Assembly (NCBI GenBank): GCA_019638615.1
Contig: JAHBTL010000031.1
Location: 22,252-86,251, forward strand
Source of the DNA: Chitinophagaceae bacterium
Lineage (GTDB): Bacteria > Bacteroidota > Bacteroidia > Chitinophagales > Chitinophagaceae
Direction of reading: 5' to 3'
DNA: 64,000 bases
Made by a program: the position numbers and the translations under genes. The number at the start of each line of letters is the position of its first letter. Positions within the stretch are counted from its first letter, which is position 1. Positions 51,304 to 60,566 of the stretch are shown here, one piece after another. The notes beneath the pieces were generated by a model that was not told the origin of the DNA, ran no database searches, and was given only the letters and a program-made list of their open reading frames with translations.

Positions 51304-53318
51304 AGCAACTTTTCAATCAGCTCGTGCATGCGGGCTTTTGCCAGGAAGTTCTTTTCCAATTCGATATTGAAGGGTACGGGAGTATCTAAAGAGGCGCAAC
51401 GCATTACCGGTGCATCCAGCATGGCAAAGCAGTGCTCACCGATCCAGGCGCTGATTTCCGCGCCTATACCGCCTGTTAAAGTATCTTCGTGCAATAGTAA
51501 AATCCTGCCTGTGCGTGAAGCAGATGCCTGTATGGCATCGTAATCAAGGGGCAGTAAAGTACGGAGATCCAATATATCGAATGAAACAGACGGATGTTGC
51601 AATGCATATTCCAGTGCCCAGTGCACGCCTGCGCCATAGGTAATGATCGAAATATCTTCTCCTTCTTCTACCAAACGGGCTTTGCCAATGGGCACTTCAT
51701 ACATTTCTTCGGGAACCGGCCCGGTAATACTGCGGTACAGTGCTTTATGTTCAAAGAACAATACGGGGTTAGGGTCGTTCACCGCGGCGATCAGCAGTCC
51801 CTTTGCATCGGCCGGGGTAGAAGGATATACTACTTTTAAGCCGGGCGTGTGCGTGAACCAGGCTTCGTTACTTTGAGAGTGAAACGGACCAGCGCCTACG
51901 CCTGCGCCTGTCGGCATCCTGATGACCACATCAGCGCGTTGTCCCCAACGGTAATGTATCTTGGCCAGGTTGTTTACTACCTGGTTAAAGCCGCTTGTAA
52001 TAAAATCGGCGAACTGCATTTCCACAATGCTTTTAAAGCCTTCGAGACTTAGCCCCAGCGCCGCGCCAATGATGGCGCTTTCGCATAAAGGGGTGTTTCT
52101 TACCCGCTCCCTGCCAAATTTGTTTACCAGTCCTTCGGTAATTTTAAAGGCGCCGCCATATTCAGCAATGTCCTGCCCCATTAAAATGAGCTGCTCCCAT
52201 AGCAGCATGCTCTGGTAAATTCCCTCGCTTATGGCATCAAGAAATCTTTTTTCTTGCAGTGCAAACAGCGAAGGGTGAATGCTGCTGCTGTCGGTAATAA
52301 CAAGGATATCCCGGCCGCTTTCCACTTCGGTTAAGCCGGCGTATACATCTTTTACTTCTTCAGCAGTGGAGGGCCTGATGGCGGAGGCATCAAAGCCTTT
52401 TTCTATTTCTGAATCAATGTATTTTTTACATTCTGTTTTGGCGCTTTCTATTTCAATGGTCGTAAGAATGTTTTCTTTCAGCAGCCACTGTTCAAATGTT
52501 TTTACCGGATCTTTTTGTTCCCAAATCTCAAACAACTCCTGCGGAACATACCTGGTGCCGCTTGCTTCCTCGTGTCCTCTCATGCGGAAAGTCATGCATT
52601 CTACGAGATAAGGCTTTTGCCGCTCAATACAATACTCACGCACCCCTTTAATCGTATCGTACACTGTCAGGATGTTATTGCCATCTACCTGCACGCCTTC
52701 TATTCCATATCCTTTTGCTTTGTCAACAAGCTGCTCGCAGCGATATTGTTCATTGGTTGGAGTACTTAATGCATAGCCATTGTTTTCCACTAAAAAAATT
52801 ACAGGTAAATCCCATACTGCGGCCACGTTCAATGCTTCATGAAAATCACCTTCGCTGGTGCCGCCTTCCCCGCAAAAAACAAGGGCAGCTTTTTTTTCAT
52901 TCCGCAGCTTTCCGGCAAGCGCCACTCCGTCTGCCACTGCCAATTGAGGGCCCAGGTGAGAGATCATGCCGCAGATATGATGCTCCGTGCTTCCAAAATG
53001 AAAGCTGCGTTCCCTGCCCTTAGTGAATCCTTCTTTTGCCCCCTGCCATTGCATGAACAGCTTGCTCAGGCTTATGCCGCGTGTTGTAAAAGCGCCCAGG
53101 TTCCGGTGCAATGGTAAGATCCATTCGTCTTTCTCAAGCGCCAGTGCGGCGCCCACGGCTATTGCCTCCTGCCCGATGCCGCTAAACCATTTGCTGATGC
53201 GTCCCTGCCGTAATAGGAGCAGCATTTTTTCTTCAATCATGCGGGGTAGCAGCAGAGACCGGTAAAAATGCTCCAGTTGATGTGCAGTAAAGTGTTTCTG
53301 GGAGAAATGCATATACAA
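51294..53318 (-). CDS. Fused E1 alpha/beta subunit of a 2-oxoacid dehydrogenase complex
   Basis: The 674-residue protein joins both E1 chains. E1 alpha covers about 1-310: the TPP motif GEGGTSEGDFHEALNVAAVW with LVENNGYALSTPT, and the phosphorylation-loop equivalent FRMRGHEEASGTRY. E1 beta covers about 345-674: GQDIAEYGGAFKITEGL, FGRERVRNTPLCE, FADFITSGFNQVVNNLAK and DLRTLLPLDYDAI. With E2 and E3 encoded elsewhere it would decarboxylate pyruvate or branched-chain 2-oxoacids using thiamine diphosphate. This fused form is common in Bacteroidota and is often annotated as a 2-oxoisovalerate dehydrogenase; the substrate cannot be fixed from sequence. Confidence 0.9.
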   Translation of the reverse strand: MYMHFSQKHFTAHQLEHFYRSLLLPRMIEEKMLLLLRQGRISKWFSGIGQEAIAVGAALALEKDEWILPLHRNLGAFTTRGISLSKLFMQWQGAKEGFTKGRERSFHFGSTEHHICGMISHLGPQLAVADGVALAGKLRNEKKAALVFCGEGGTSEGDFHEALNVAAVWDLPVIFLVENNGYALSTPTNEQYRCEQLVDKAKGYGIEGVQVDGNNILTVYDTIKGVREYCIERQKPYLVECMTFRMRGHEEASGTRYVPQELFEIWEQKDPVKTFEQWLLKENILTTIEIESAKTECKKYIDSEIEKGFDASAIRPSTAEEVKDVYAGLTEVESGRDILVITDSSSIHPSLFALQEKRFLDAISEGIYQSMLLWEQLILMGQDIAEYGGAFKITEGLVNKFGRERVRNTPLCESAIIGAALGLSLEGFKSIVEMQFADFITSGFNQVVNNLAKIHYRWGQRADVVIRMPTGAGVGAGPFHSQSNEAWFTHTPGLKVVYPSTPADAKGLLIAAVNDPNPVLFFEHKALYRSITGPVPEEMYEVPIGKARLVEEGEDISIITYGAGVHWALEYALQHPSVSFDILDLRTLLPLDYDAIQASASRTGRILLLHEDTLTGGIGAEISAWIGEHCFAMLDAPVMRCASLDTPVPFNIELEKNFLAKARMHELIEKLLHY

Positions 53319-53445
53319 ACCTATTGGTTTTTTGAAATATGCAGGAGTATAATAATGTTTATTTTGCTTGCTGATGACCGGAAGTTTGCTCTGTAAACGT
53401 ATTTCGGGGGTTTATTATGATATTGTTACCTGCCGTATTTTGTAA

Positions 53446-53784
53446 TTATTCGTCTTTTCCGCTAAACAGCAGCGATGAAACGATGGAAAGTAATAAACCA
53501 AATAACAAAGCCCACCAGAAACCATCAACCTGTATGCCGTTAACCAGCCTGGCAGCCAGTAAAACCATCAGCGCATTGATTACCAGGAGAAATAATCCTA
53601 ATGTTATGATAGTAAGCGGAATGGTAAGTATGATCAACAACGGGCGGACAATAAAATTTGCAATTGCCAGCACGAGCGCAAATACCAGGGCTGTCCAATA
53701 GGTATCTATATGAATTCCTTTGAGCAAATGAGCCAGTCCAAAAGCTACCGCAGCAGTTACTAATAAGCGGATGATAACATTCAT
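53446..53784 (-). CDS. Small four-helix membrane protein of the PF04020/YvlD family
   Basis: I chose the ATG at 53784 (112 residues), because the conserved family start is VIIRLLVTAAVAFGLAHLL. Four hydrophobic helices follow with NFIVRPLLIILTIPLTIITLG as the hallmark. This family is labelled phage holin in some databases, but it is a chromosomal membrane protein of unknown role. It stands alone before the E1 gene and diverges from the small plus-strand gene at 53902. Confidence 0.85.
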   Translation of the reverse strand: MNVIIRLLVTAAVAFGLAHLLKGIHIDTYWTALVFALVLAIANFIVRPLLIILTIPLTIITLGLFLLVINALMVLLAARLVNGIQVDGFWWALLFGLLLSIVSSLLFSGKDE

Positions 53785-53901
53785 ACTGTAAATTTTAAAA
53801 AAGATACAAAAAAAGATTATCAAAATGGCATTCAGCCTTATTTGCAGCAAAAAATCAATTTTTGCGGCAAAATCTTATTATTTTTCGTAAAAGCATTTTA
53901 C

Positions 53902-54285
53902 ATGTCAAAATCTTTAAAAATAATATTAGGGATCATTACGCTTTTGCCGTTTGTTTTTATGGGAGGATATTTTTTGTGGTTCATGTCTTTTTTTATGCGG
54001 ATGTCTGACAATTTGGGGGCAGGCGACCCCGACGCGGTACCCCGGCTTATGTTTGGTAATATGGGATGGATGTTCTTGTTTTTAGGAATGGCAATGCTTA
54101 TTTCGTTTGGCTTGATGATTTACTACATTGTACACGTGGTAAACAACAAAAAGATAGACAGCAATGAACGGCTGGTATGGATACTGGTTTTCATTTTTGC
54201 CAATATGATCGGCTATCCTGTTTACTGGTATATGCGTATATGGAAAGGGGAAGATGTGCAGCCGGCCGTTAAAGGTATTTCCTGA
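53902..54285 (+). CDS. Small membrane protein of unknown function
   Basis: I chose the ATG at 53902 (127 residues); the frame runs further upstream to 53842 but without a better start. Three hydrophobic stretches (LKIILGIITLLPFVFMGGYF, WMFLFLGMAMLISFGLMIYY, RLVWILVFIFANMIGYPVYW) point to an inner-membrane protein. The order and the last motif resemble the PLDc_N-type hydrophobic domain seen in many small Bacteroidota membrane proteins (GYPVYWY). It is followed by a hairpin at 54334-54361. Confidence 0.7.
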   Translation: MSKSLKIILGIITLLPFVFMGGYFLWFMSFFMRMSDNLGAGDPDAVPRLMFGNMGWMFLFLGMAMLISFGLMIYYIVHVVNNKKIDSNERLVWILVFIFANMIGYPVYWYMRIWKGEDVQPAVKGIS

Positions 54286-54333
54286 AATATTTTACGCATA
54301 AATCCTGCATTTTTGGGTTGTTCTTTATACAAA

Positions 54334-54361
54334 CTGCCCCGCAGCATTACCTGCAGGGCAG
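54334..54361 (+). terminator. Likely terminator hairpin after the small membrane gene
   Basis: An 11-bp stem with one mismatch (ctgccccgcag / ctgcagggcag, loop cattac) lies 49 bases after the stop. The tail gtgatttgttt is T-rich but broken, so termination may be partial. Confidence 0.5.
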
Positions 54362-54737
54362 TGATTTGTTTCAACTTCAACCTGTATTGAAACGAGTTTA
54401 TGATGCAATGCGGAAAAAATCATACCTGCCGGCTGAAAGCTGATAGCCCATTGCTCACAGCCCCCCATAGATTCTTCACTCACGAAAATATTTTACTTGA
54501 TCCGGCAGCTATTTGTTCGTTCTGAATGACAAGAAAAAAAGCAATTGACAGTTGATAATGGAGGGTTGATAGTGTGTGCATGCCTAACCTGCAACAGCCA
54601 TCAAATCTTAAATCCCCAATCATCCATTCTCCAAAATCAGAAATCAACAAATCAGAAATCAAAAATCTCCCAACCTCTTCACTGTCCATCGTCCACCATC
54701 CATTGTCCATTTTCCTGATACCTCCCATCCTCCAGCT
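54362..54737. repeat. Spacer with low-complexity intergenic repeats
   Basis: No coding frame is supported here. From about 54600 to 54720 there are short repeated units on the plus strand (atcagaaatc twice, ccatcgtccaccatccattgtccat), which on the other strand read as gatttctgatt-type and atggacaatggatgg-type units. Such simple intergenic repeats are frequent in Chitinophagaceae. Confidence 0.45.
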
Positions 54738-56996
54738 CTATCTTCCTGTAAGAAAAAGAAATGGGGTATGCATATCTGTTTCGCTCCTTCCTTTACCGGT
54801 ATTTTGTTTTTCTGTTTTTTCAACCGATACAGACACTTTTTTCTCCGGTGCTTCGGGGGTTGCGGGTTTTACGGGAGGCGCCGGGGGATTGTTGTTCTCT
54901 TTTTTTTCAATCTTAATTGAATCGCCCTGTTTTTTATACCTGTAAGTTCCTCCTTTATTTTCCAGTTCCCCCTCGGCTTCTACCTCTACTCCTTTTTCGT
55001 CTACTTTCAGCTTAAACTTGCCGTTCTTTAATTTTCCTTCGCTCTCTTCCGTTTCTTTTCTGTCCGTTCTTTCCAATCCTTCATGTGTCATTATGTATTG
55101 AACATTTTTCTTCCACGAGTAAGAATTATCTAATCTTTCATCCCAGTCGATATTTATTCCCCGTCTCCTGTCTACATTGATGTTAAACCAATCATACCAG
55201 TCTACGCTTTTATCTATCATTATCTTTTTACCTACCGGCACTTCAACTACCACCAGCACTTTCTGATTGCGGAACTTATTGTTTTTTGAGATAGGAAAAC
55301 CTCTGCCCAACTGAATTACGCTGTCATTTTGTACTACAGGTAGTTTGAAAGCCCCGGCATTTGCTGCTGCTACAGAGGGGGTATTGCCTCTTGCGAAATT
55401 GATGTTTTTGATGTGATAGGCTGAATCGGTGCTTTTGATCACATTTATTCTCACGGTATTCAGCAGCATGCTGTCTTCATTAATGGAAAGGAAAGGAAAA
55501 TCCCCGTCGAACCAGTCGGATGTGTAGTACTTCATTTTCCCGCCGGCTACTTTAATGATCATGTTTTCCCTGGAAGGTTGACTGATCGTTATATTCTCTT
55601 CAACATTGTCTAAAACCCTGAAATTTTTTACTACCATTCCAACCAAAATAAACACGCTGATCAACCCGATGATCCACAGGCTGCCGAACGTATAACCCAG
55701 GTAAGGGTTCTTTGATCTTACCCGCATGATCCTTCTTACGATCCAAACTATAAGCGCTATAACAGGCACACCAAGGAAGAGGGTGAGTACGCTCCAGGCA
55801 AAAAAGTTCTGCCAGAATCCCTGTAATAAAAAATTCTTTAAAGGAAATACACCTATGCCACTGTACAGCAAGCCGATCAGCACCATCATTAAAACAAAAG
55901 CTATACATCCCGCAATGATGAGAAAGAATGCTTTGAACAATACGCCTATGGCATTCCCTATGCCGGTTCCGGCTTTTCTTGCTATAGGTCCCACTTCTGC
56001 CGCGAACTCTTTCGATCTTTTCTGGGCAATTTCATTGATCTCTTCTCCTACATCCTTCGCTTTTTCAGCAAAGGCCGCACCCATTTTTTCGCTGCGCCCT
56101 TTTACGTTCTGCAATTCTTCCTGTACGGTATTCTTTATACTTTCCAGGTCAATTTTTTCCCCACGCATTTCCAGCTTTTCTGTGGCTGTTACAGCTTTAG
56201 GCAACACGATCCACAAAATGATATAGGTGATGAAAAAAGTTCCGCCTAGCCCGCTGAACGCCACCCAGGGACCCCTCCAGTGATTCCATCCCCAGCCTCC
56301 ACTGAAAATATTAGGCACTACGCTTAACAAAAAGGGCAACAGGAAAATAATCCTTGGAATCCAGGTGTCTACATTAAAATAGGCGCTTAAACCGCCGGCA
56401 ACCCCGCCGATCATTTTATTATCCGGATCGCGGTATAAACGTTTGCGCACATTGGTCTGCAGGTTTTTCGACGGGAGAATGATCCACAGGATAAGATAGA
56501 GCAATATGCCAAAACCAAAGCCGCCAAATGCTACCACCGCAAAAATAATACGCACTACTGCGGGATCTATTTTAAAATAATGTGCTATGCCTGCGCACAC
56601 GCCTCCCAGCACTTTATCGTTTTCGGCCCGGCTCAATCTTTTCACTTCGGGTTCTGTTGCCTGCGCGGCAGATGAGGCATATTGCTGGCTGCCCGATGTG
56701 CCGGCAGCAGACTCCTGCGATCCGTCCTGCTCTTCAAAATCTTCAGGTCTGCCCATACTGGTTATCACCTCGTTCACATTTTCATCAGCAATACAAACCG
56801 CGCCTTTTTTCAGCCTTTCATCAAACAGTTCTGCAATGCGGTTTTCTATATCATTGATGATCTCATCACGTCCCTCTTCCCGGGCAAAGTAACGGCGCAG
56901 ACTTTCTATATACTGCTTCAGTATTTCAAAGGCCGTTTCTTCAATGGGGATTACCCTGCCCTGGAAATTTATGTTTATTACCTTTTTCATGATCAT
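54738..56996 (-). CDS. Membrane protein with two PspC domains
   Basis: The 752-residue protein begins with a cytoplasmic part of about 110 residues (VININFQGRVIPIEETAFEI, INDIENRIAELFDERLKKG). Two PspC domains follow, near 120-175 (DKVLGGVCAGIAHYFKIDPA) and 185-270 (DNKMIGGVAGGLSAYFNVDT), then further transmembrane helices near 350-470 and a C-terminal domain facing outside (VEVPVGKKIMIDKSVDWYDW) with an acidic low-complexity tail. PspC proteins act in envelope stress responses. It starts 8 bases after the PadR stop, so it is the regulated partner of that gene. Confidence 0.88.
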   Translation of the reverse strand: MIMKKVININFQGRVIPIEETAFEILKQYIESLRRYFAREEGRDEIINDIENRIAELFDERLKKGAVCIADENVNEVITSMGRPEDFEEQDGSQESAAGTSGSQQYASSAAQATEPEVKRLSRAENDKVLGGVCAGIAHYFKIDPAVVRIIFAVVAFGGFGFGILLYLILWIILPSKNLQTNVRKRLYRDPDNKMIGGVAGGLSAYFNVDTWIPRIIFLLPFLLSVVPNIFSGGWGWNHWRGPWVAFSGLGGTFFITYIILWIVLPKAVTATEKLEMRGEKIDLESIKNTVQEELQNVKGRSEKMGAAFAEKAKDVGEEINEIAQKRSKEFAAEVGPIARKAGTGIGNAIGVLFKAFFLIIAGCIAFVLMMVLIGLLYSGIGVFPLKNFLLQGFWQNFFAWSVLTLFLGVPVIALIVWIVRRIMRVRSKNPYLGYTFGSLWIIGLISVFILVGMVVKNFRVLDNVEENITISQPSRENMIIKVAGGKMKYYTSDWFDGDFPFLSINEDSMLLNTVRINVIKSTDSAYHIKNINFARGNTPSVAAANAGAFKLPVVQNDSVIQLGRGFPISKNNKFRNQKVLVVVEVPVGKKIMIDKSVDWYDWFNINVDRRRGINIDWDERLDNSYSWKKNVQYIMTHEGLERTDRKETEESEGKLKNGKFKLKVDEKGVEVEAEGELENKGGTYRYKKQGDSIKIEKKENNNPPAPPVKPATPEAPEKKVSVSVEKTEKQNTGKGRSETDMHTPFLFLTGR

Positions 56997-57004
56997 TTCA
57001 ATTT

Positions 57005-57367
57005 TTATTGGTTGAAGTTGTCGGGCTGTTCAGCTACCTGTCCGTTTTTGGTAAGCGTGTTTACCGCACCTGCCATCTCGTTCCAGGTTGCCTCCAGTTC
57101 CGCGTAAAAAGCGGCGCCCTTATCGGTTAAAGAAAAATATTTCCTGGGAGGCCCCCCGGTGCTTTCTACCCATCGGTAGGTAAGGAGGTCCGCATTTTTT
57201 AACCTTGTCAACAAGGGGTAAAGTGTTCCTTCCAGGATGTTCAGGTTGGCTTTTTTCATTTCCTCAATAATGTCGCTTGGGTATACCTCGCCGCGCTTTA
57301 TTATTGAAAGGATACAAAATTCGAGCACTCCCTTTCTCATCTGACTCTGCGTGTTCTCGATATTCAT
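57005..57367 (-). CDS. PadR-family transcriptional regulator
   Basis: The 120-residue protein is a typical PadR: RKGVLEFCILSIIKRGEVYPSDIIEEM, ILEGTLYPLLTRLKNADLLTYRW and the wing PPRKYFSLTDKG. The short C-terminal helix serves for dimerisation. It heads an operon with the PspC protein gene and very likely controls its own promoter through the palindrome at 57532-57550. In Bacteroidota this pair is common; the ligand is unknown. Confidence 0.93.
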   Translation of the reverse strand: MNIENTQSQMRKGVLEFCILSIIKRGEVYPSDIIEEMKKANLNILEGTLYPLLTRLKNADLLTYRWVESTGGPPRKYFSLTDKGAAFYAELEATWNEMAGAVNTLTKNGQVAEQPDNFNQ

Positions 57368-57510
57368 GATCTCCGCAATTTTTTCTCTCGGTACCGGCCG
57401 GGTTTGAGAGATGTTAACAATTTTGTTCCAGTGTAACCTTGTAAGAACTAATACATTAAAACCTGGTCTTTTATACCTTATCTTCTGTCGGTTCTTTTAT
57501 CAATCCGGAA

Positions 57511-57542
57511 CAAAGATATGTACCTTTTTAATACTATGCAAT
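57511..57542 (-). promoter_or_regulatory. Promoter of the PadR-PspC operon
   Basis: On the minus strand ATTG (plus 57539-57542) and TATCTTTG (plus 57511-57518) are separated by 20 bases. This is an excellent fit to the Bacteroidota -33/-7 consensus, so transcription would start near 57505 and leave a leader of about 140 bases. Confidence 0.6.
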
Positions 57543-57550
57543 ACATAGTA
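57532..57550. promoter_or_regulatory. Candidate PadR operator overlapping the -33 box
   Basis: tactatg-caata-catagta is a perfect 7-bp inverted repeat that covers the -33 element of the operon promoter. PadR proteins bind ATACT...AGTAT-like palindromes, which this resembles, so autorepression is a natural reading. Confidence 0.6.
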
Positions 57551-57576
57551 CCATCTTTATTTTAGTAGTTGGTTGT

Positions 57577-57596
57577 AAAATAGTACTTAGTATTTT
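57577..57596. promoter_or_regulatory. Second inverted repeat upstream of the PadR promoter
   Basis: aaaata and tatttt flank gtacttag, giving tagtactta-like half-sites similar to the first operator, 26 bases further upstream. It may be a second PadR site or serve the divergent phosphatase gene. Confidence 0.4.
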
Positions 57597-57792
57597 ATGA
57601 AATTCAATACAGTAAAGGATTTGAGCCAAATCAGCCCGATTGAAAAAAAATTCCTGAAATAGATGACCGGGCTATTGAAATGATAAACGGTTGTAAATTT
57701 TAGGTGAAATGAGGCGCCCTGATTACTTTGCTGTTTATTTTAAGGGTGCAGGAAAACCAATGCTCCTTGATATAATTAAAAACCAACATATT
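57597..57792. other. Upstream region of the phosphatase gene
   Basis: These 196 bases complete the divergent region of 425 bases between the PadR gene and the phosphatase ATG. Apart from the two palindromes and the PadR promoter already listed, I see no clear -7 box on the plus strand. An open frame continues upstream to 57709 but its residues do not look like a signal peptide. Confidence 0.4.
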
Positions 57793-59631
57793 ATGAGCAA
57801 ATATCCTTTTGCCTTCCTCCTGGCAACTGTTTTTTATTGCGGAGCATTACACAGTCAAACCATACAGTATACTGTAGCCAATGCCCATGCTCACAACGAT
57901 TATGAGCATAATATACCTTTTGTTCAGGCATTCCGGTTAGGGTTTGGTTCCATTGAAGCAGATGTGATATTACAGGGTGATAAATTATTTGTAGCGCACG
58001 ATGCCAGGGATATACGCAAGCGTCCTCTTTTATTTGAGGAAACATATATCAAACCTTTGCATGCGGCGCTATCGTCTGTAAACCATGAACTGATCTTATT
58101 GATCGATCTGAAAACCGAAGCTGTTTCCACGCTGCAAAAAGTAATATCCATTATACAGCAATACCCTGATTTAACCGGCAGCAATCAGATAAAATTTGTA
58201 ATTACCGGCAATCAACCGCCGGCATCAGCCTTCAGTCAATATCCTTCATGGGTTTATTTTGATGGCAACATTCATAATCCTGAGCATATAAAGCACATAG
58301 ACCGGATTGGCATATTCAGCGATAATTTCAGGAAATATACACCCTGGAATGGCAAAGGAAATATTCCGGGTACACAAATACTGAGGTTAAAGGAGGCAAT
58401 AAAAAAAGCACATTCGCTGAATAAAAAGATCCGGTTCTGGGGCGGCCCCGATAATATCAATACCTGGTATACTTTCATGGATCTTCAGGTAGACTATATC
58501 AATACCGATCGCGTGGAAGAGCTGGCGGAGTTTTTGAAAAACCTTCCTGGTACTACTTCATTGCCCGCCAATCAATACGAGCTCTATCAACCTGTATATG
58601 TTGTTGACGGACTGGATAAACCTGTTAAGAATGTTATTTTGATGATTGGCGACGGAACAGGATTGACCCAATGGTATGCGGGTTACACGGGAAACAAGGC
58701 AAGACTGAATGTATTTAATATGCGTCGTATTGGTTTGTCGCTTACCCGTTCGGCAGATAGTTATATCACCGATTCGGGCGCCGGTGGAACAGCGATGGCT
58801 ACCGGCAACAAAACCAACAACAACTTTATTGCCGTGCTGCCCGATAGTACAGCCGTTCCCTCCATACCCGAGCTGCTTGTCAAAAAAAATATTCATTCGG
58901 CCATTATCAGCACCGGCGATATCACCGATGCTACTCCCGCTTCTTTTTACGCGCATGTGCCTGACCGTAATGCGTCTGAAACGATTGCGGAGCATTTTTT
59001 GAGATCGGATGCCGATATATTGATCGGATCCGGGGTTGCCAGCTTTGATAAAAGAAAAGACGGAAGGAATATACTGCAGGAGTTGCAGCAGCAAAAAGGA
59101 TATACCGTTATTACGGATATCAACGGCATAGATACCGTTGCCGCCGGCCGGAAGCTGGTATTGCTGGATGAAGAAGCCGGCCGGCCTTCCTACAAAGGGC
59201 GTGGAAATTTATTGCAGCGATCGCTTGCTTTTAGTGTAAACGCGCTCAGAAAAAATAAGAATGGCTTTTTTATAATGGCTGAAGGCGCACAGGTGGATTG
59301 GGCGGCTCATCATAATAAGCTTGAGTGGATGGTACAGGAAGTGCAGGATCTGGATAGGGCCATTGGTGATATGATGCGCTTTGTAGATGAAAACAAAGAA
59401 ACCCTGCTGATTGTTACTGCCGATCATGAAACCGGCGGGCTTACTTTGCTCAATGGCAGCCTGGAAACAGGTAAGGTAGCCGGGCAGTTTTCGAGCGATG
59501 ATCATTCGGCTGTATGTGTGCCTGTTTTTGCGTATGGCCCTCAATCCAATTTATTTACGGGCGTTTATTCCAACACGGAAATATTCAGCAAGATCATGTT
59601 CCTGTTTAATAAAAATAAAACCGGTAAGTAA
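57793..59631 (+). CDS. Alkaline phosphatase with N-terminal phosphodiesterase-like domain
   Basis: I chose the ATG at 57793 (612 residues) because it begins a signal peptide (MSKYPFAFLLATVFYCGALHSQ). Residues about 30-240 resemble the glycerophosphodiester phosphodiesterase/PI-PLC barrel: AHAHNDYEHNIPF, SIEADVILQGDKLFVAHD and INTDRVEEL. Residues about 270-610 are alkaline phosphatase: KNVILMIGDGTG with a metal Asp, ITDSGAGGTAMATGNKT with the nucleophile Ser, VPDRNASE, and TADHETGGLT with metal ligands. The two parts could work in sequence, cutting a phosphodiester and then removing the phosphate, to scavenge phosphate in the periplasm. Confidence 0.88.
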   Translation: MSKYPFAFLLATVFYCGALHSQTIQYTVANAHAHNDYEHNIPFVQAFRLGFGSIEADVILQGDKLFVAHDARDIRKRPLLFEETYIKPLHAALSSVNHELILLIDLKTEAVSTLQKVISIIQQYPDLTGSNQIKFVITGNQPPASAFSQYPSWVYFDGNIHNPEHIKHIDRIGIFSDNFRKYTPWNGKGNIPGTQILRLKEAIKKAHSLNKKIRFWGGPDNINTWYTFMDLQVDYINTDRVEELAEFLKNLPGTTSLPANQYELYQPVYVVDGLDKPVKNVILMIGDGTGLTQWYAGYTGNKARLNVFNMRRIGLSLTRSADSYITDSGAGGTAMATGNKTNNNFIAVLPDSTAVPSIPELLVKKNIHSAIISTGDITDATPASFYAHVPDRNASETIAEHFLRSDADILIGSGVASFDKRKDGRNILQELQQQKGYTVITDINGIDTVAAGRKLVLLDEEAGRPSYKGRGNLLQRSLAFSVNALRKNKNGFFIMAEGAQVDWAAHHNKLEWMVQEVQDLDRAIGDMMRFVDENKETLLIVTADHETGGLTLLNGSLETGKVAGQFSSDDHSAVCVPVFAYGPQSNLFTGVYSNTEIFSKIMFLFNKNKTGK

Positions 59632-59673
59632 TCCTTCCTGATTATGCATAGACGTTGTTATGTGTTTAACCCT

Positions 59674-59681
59674 TACCTTTG
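59674..59681 (+). promoter_or_regulatory. -7 box before the barrel protein gene
   Basis: TACCTTTG matches the TAnnTTTG consensus exactly, 49 bases before the ATG at 59730. The best upstream TTG is 16 bases away, shorter than usual. Confidence 0.4.
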
Positions 59682-59729
59682 CCCGCAAAATTTATTAAAA
59701 CTTGATCCTATACTAAACCCTTCTGGTGT

Positions 59730-60566
59730 ATGCGAGTAATTAAAGCGACAAAATTATTCCCGGTATTGATAATATATATGTTAATCTCTGCTCCCGGTTT
59801 TTCGCAAAGCAAACGAACTTACACCAAAGGCGAATTGTATTTCTCGTGGGGGTATAATACCGAATGGTATACCCGCAGCAATGTGCATGTCAATCAGCCG
59901 GAATTAGGTAATAAGTATACCTTTAACAATATAAAGGGACACGATAGGAGAGGATGGGATAATCGTTTGTTTAAAAAGCCGCTTACCAATCCCCAGTATA
60001 ATTACAGGCTGGGATATTTTTTTAATCCTGAAAAAGGATGGGGTATTGAAGTGAATTTTGACCATACCAAGTTTATATTCCAGGACGGGCAGGATGTTTC
60101 TTTAACAGGCCGGTTAGAAGGAGTATCTGTAGACAAGACCATTCATTTTTCGAAAGAGGATGGATTTTTCTATTACCTGAACAACGGTGCCAACTTTTTA
60201 TTATTCAATGTTGTAAAACGCCAGGAACTCTATACTTCCAGGGATCAGAAATTAAAGATAGACTTTTTAGGAAAAGCCGGTATAGGGCCTGTTATTCCAC
60301 ATGTTGAAAACAGCTTTTTCGGGAATAAAAACAAGCCTCACTTTCAACTGGGGGGCTGGAATGCGGGAGTAGAAGCCAGCCTGCGCGCTACATTCCTGAA
60401 ATATGGTTACCTGGAGTATGCCAATAAGTTAGATTATGCCCGCTATTCTCATCTTAAAATATACAAAGGAACTGCAAAGCATGCTTTCGGTACCTACGAA
60501 ATGATTTTAAGCATAGGCGGTCACATTCCTATAGGAAAGCCGCTGCTTCACACGCACAAATCATAA
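59730..60566 (+). CDS. Predicted outer-membrane beta-barrel protein
   Basis: The 278-residue protein has a signal peptide (ending GFSQS, about residue 27) and then alternating aromatic/polar strands such as GELYFSWGYNTEWYT, YNYRLGYFFNPEKGWGIEVN, NNGANFLLFNVVKR, WNAGVEASLRATFLKYGYLE and TYEMILSIGGHIPI, which fit a small barrel of 8-10 strands. No specific family was recognised. Its stop lies within the end of the AsmA-family gene on the other strand (6-base tail overlap). Confidence 0.65.
   Translation: MRVIKATKLFPVLIIYMLISAPGFSQSKRTYTKGELYFSWGYNTEWYTRSNVHVNQPELGNKYTFNNIKGHDRRGWDNRLFKKPLTNPQYNYRLGYFFNPEKGWGIEVNFDHTKFIFQDGQDVSLTGRLEGVSVDKTIHFSKEDGFFYYLNNGANFLLFNVVKRQELYTSRDQKLKIDFLGKAGIGPVIPHVENSFFGNKNKPHFQLGGWNAGVEASLRATFLKYGYLEYANKLDYARYSHLKIYKGTAKHAFGTYEMILSIGGHIPIGKPLLHTHKS

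Noticed and set aside
53446-53784. Phage holin
   Set aside because: The family carries that label in databases, but the gene stands alone in a housekeeping region and no phage genes are nearby.
54480-54728. Minus-strand 82-codon frame
   Set aside because: It is made of the short intergenic repeats (WTMD, LISDLLISDF-type) and has no domain.
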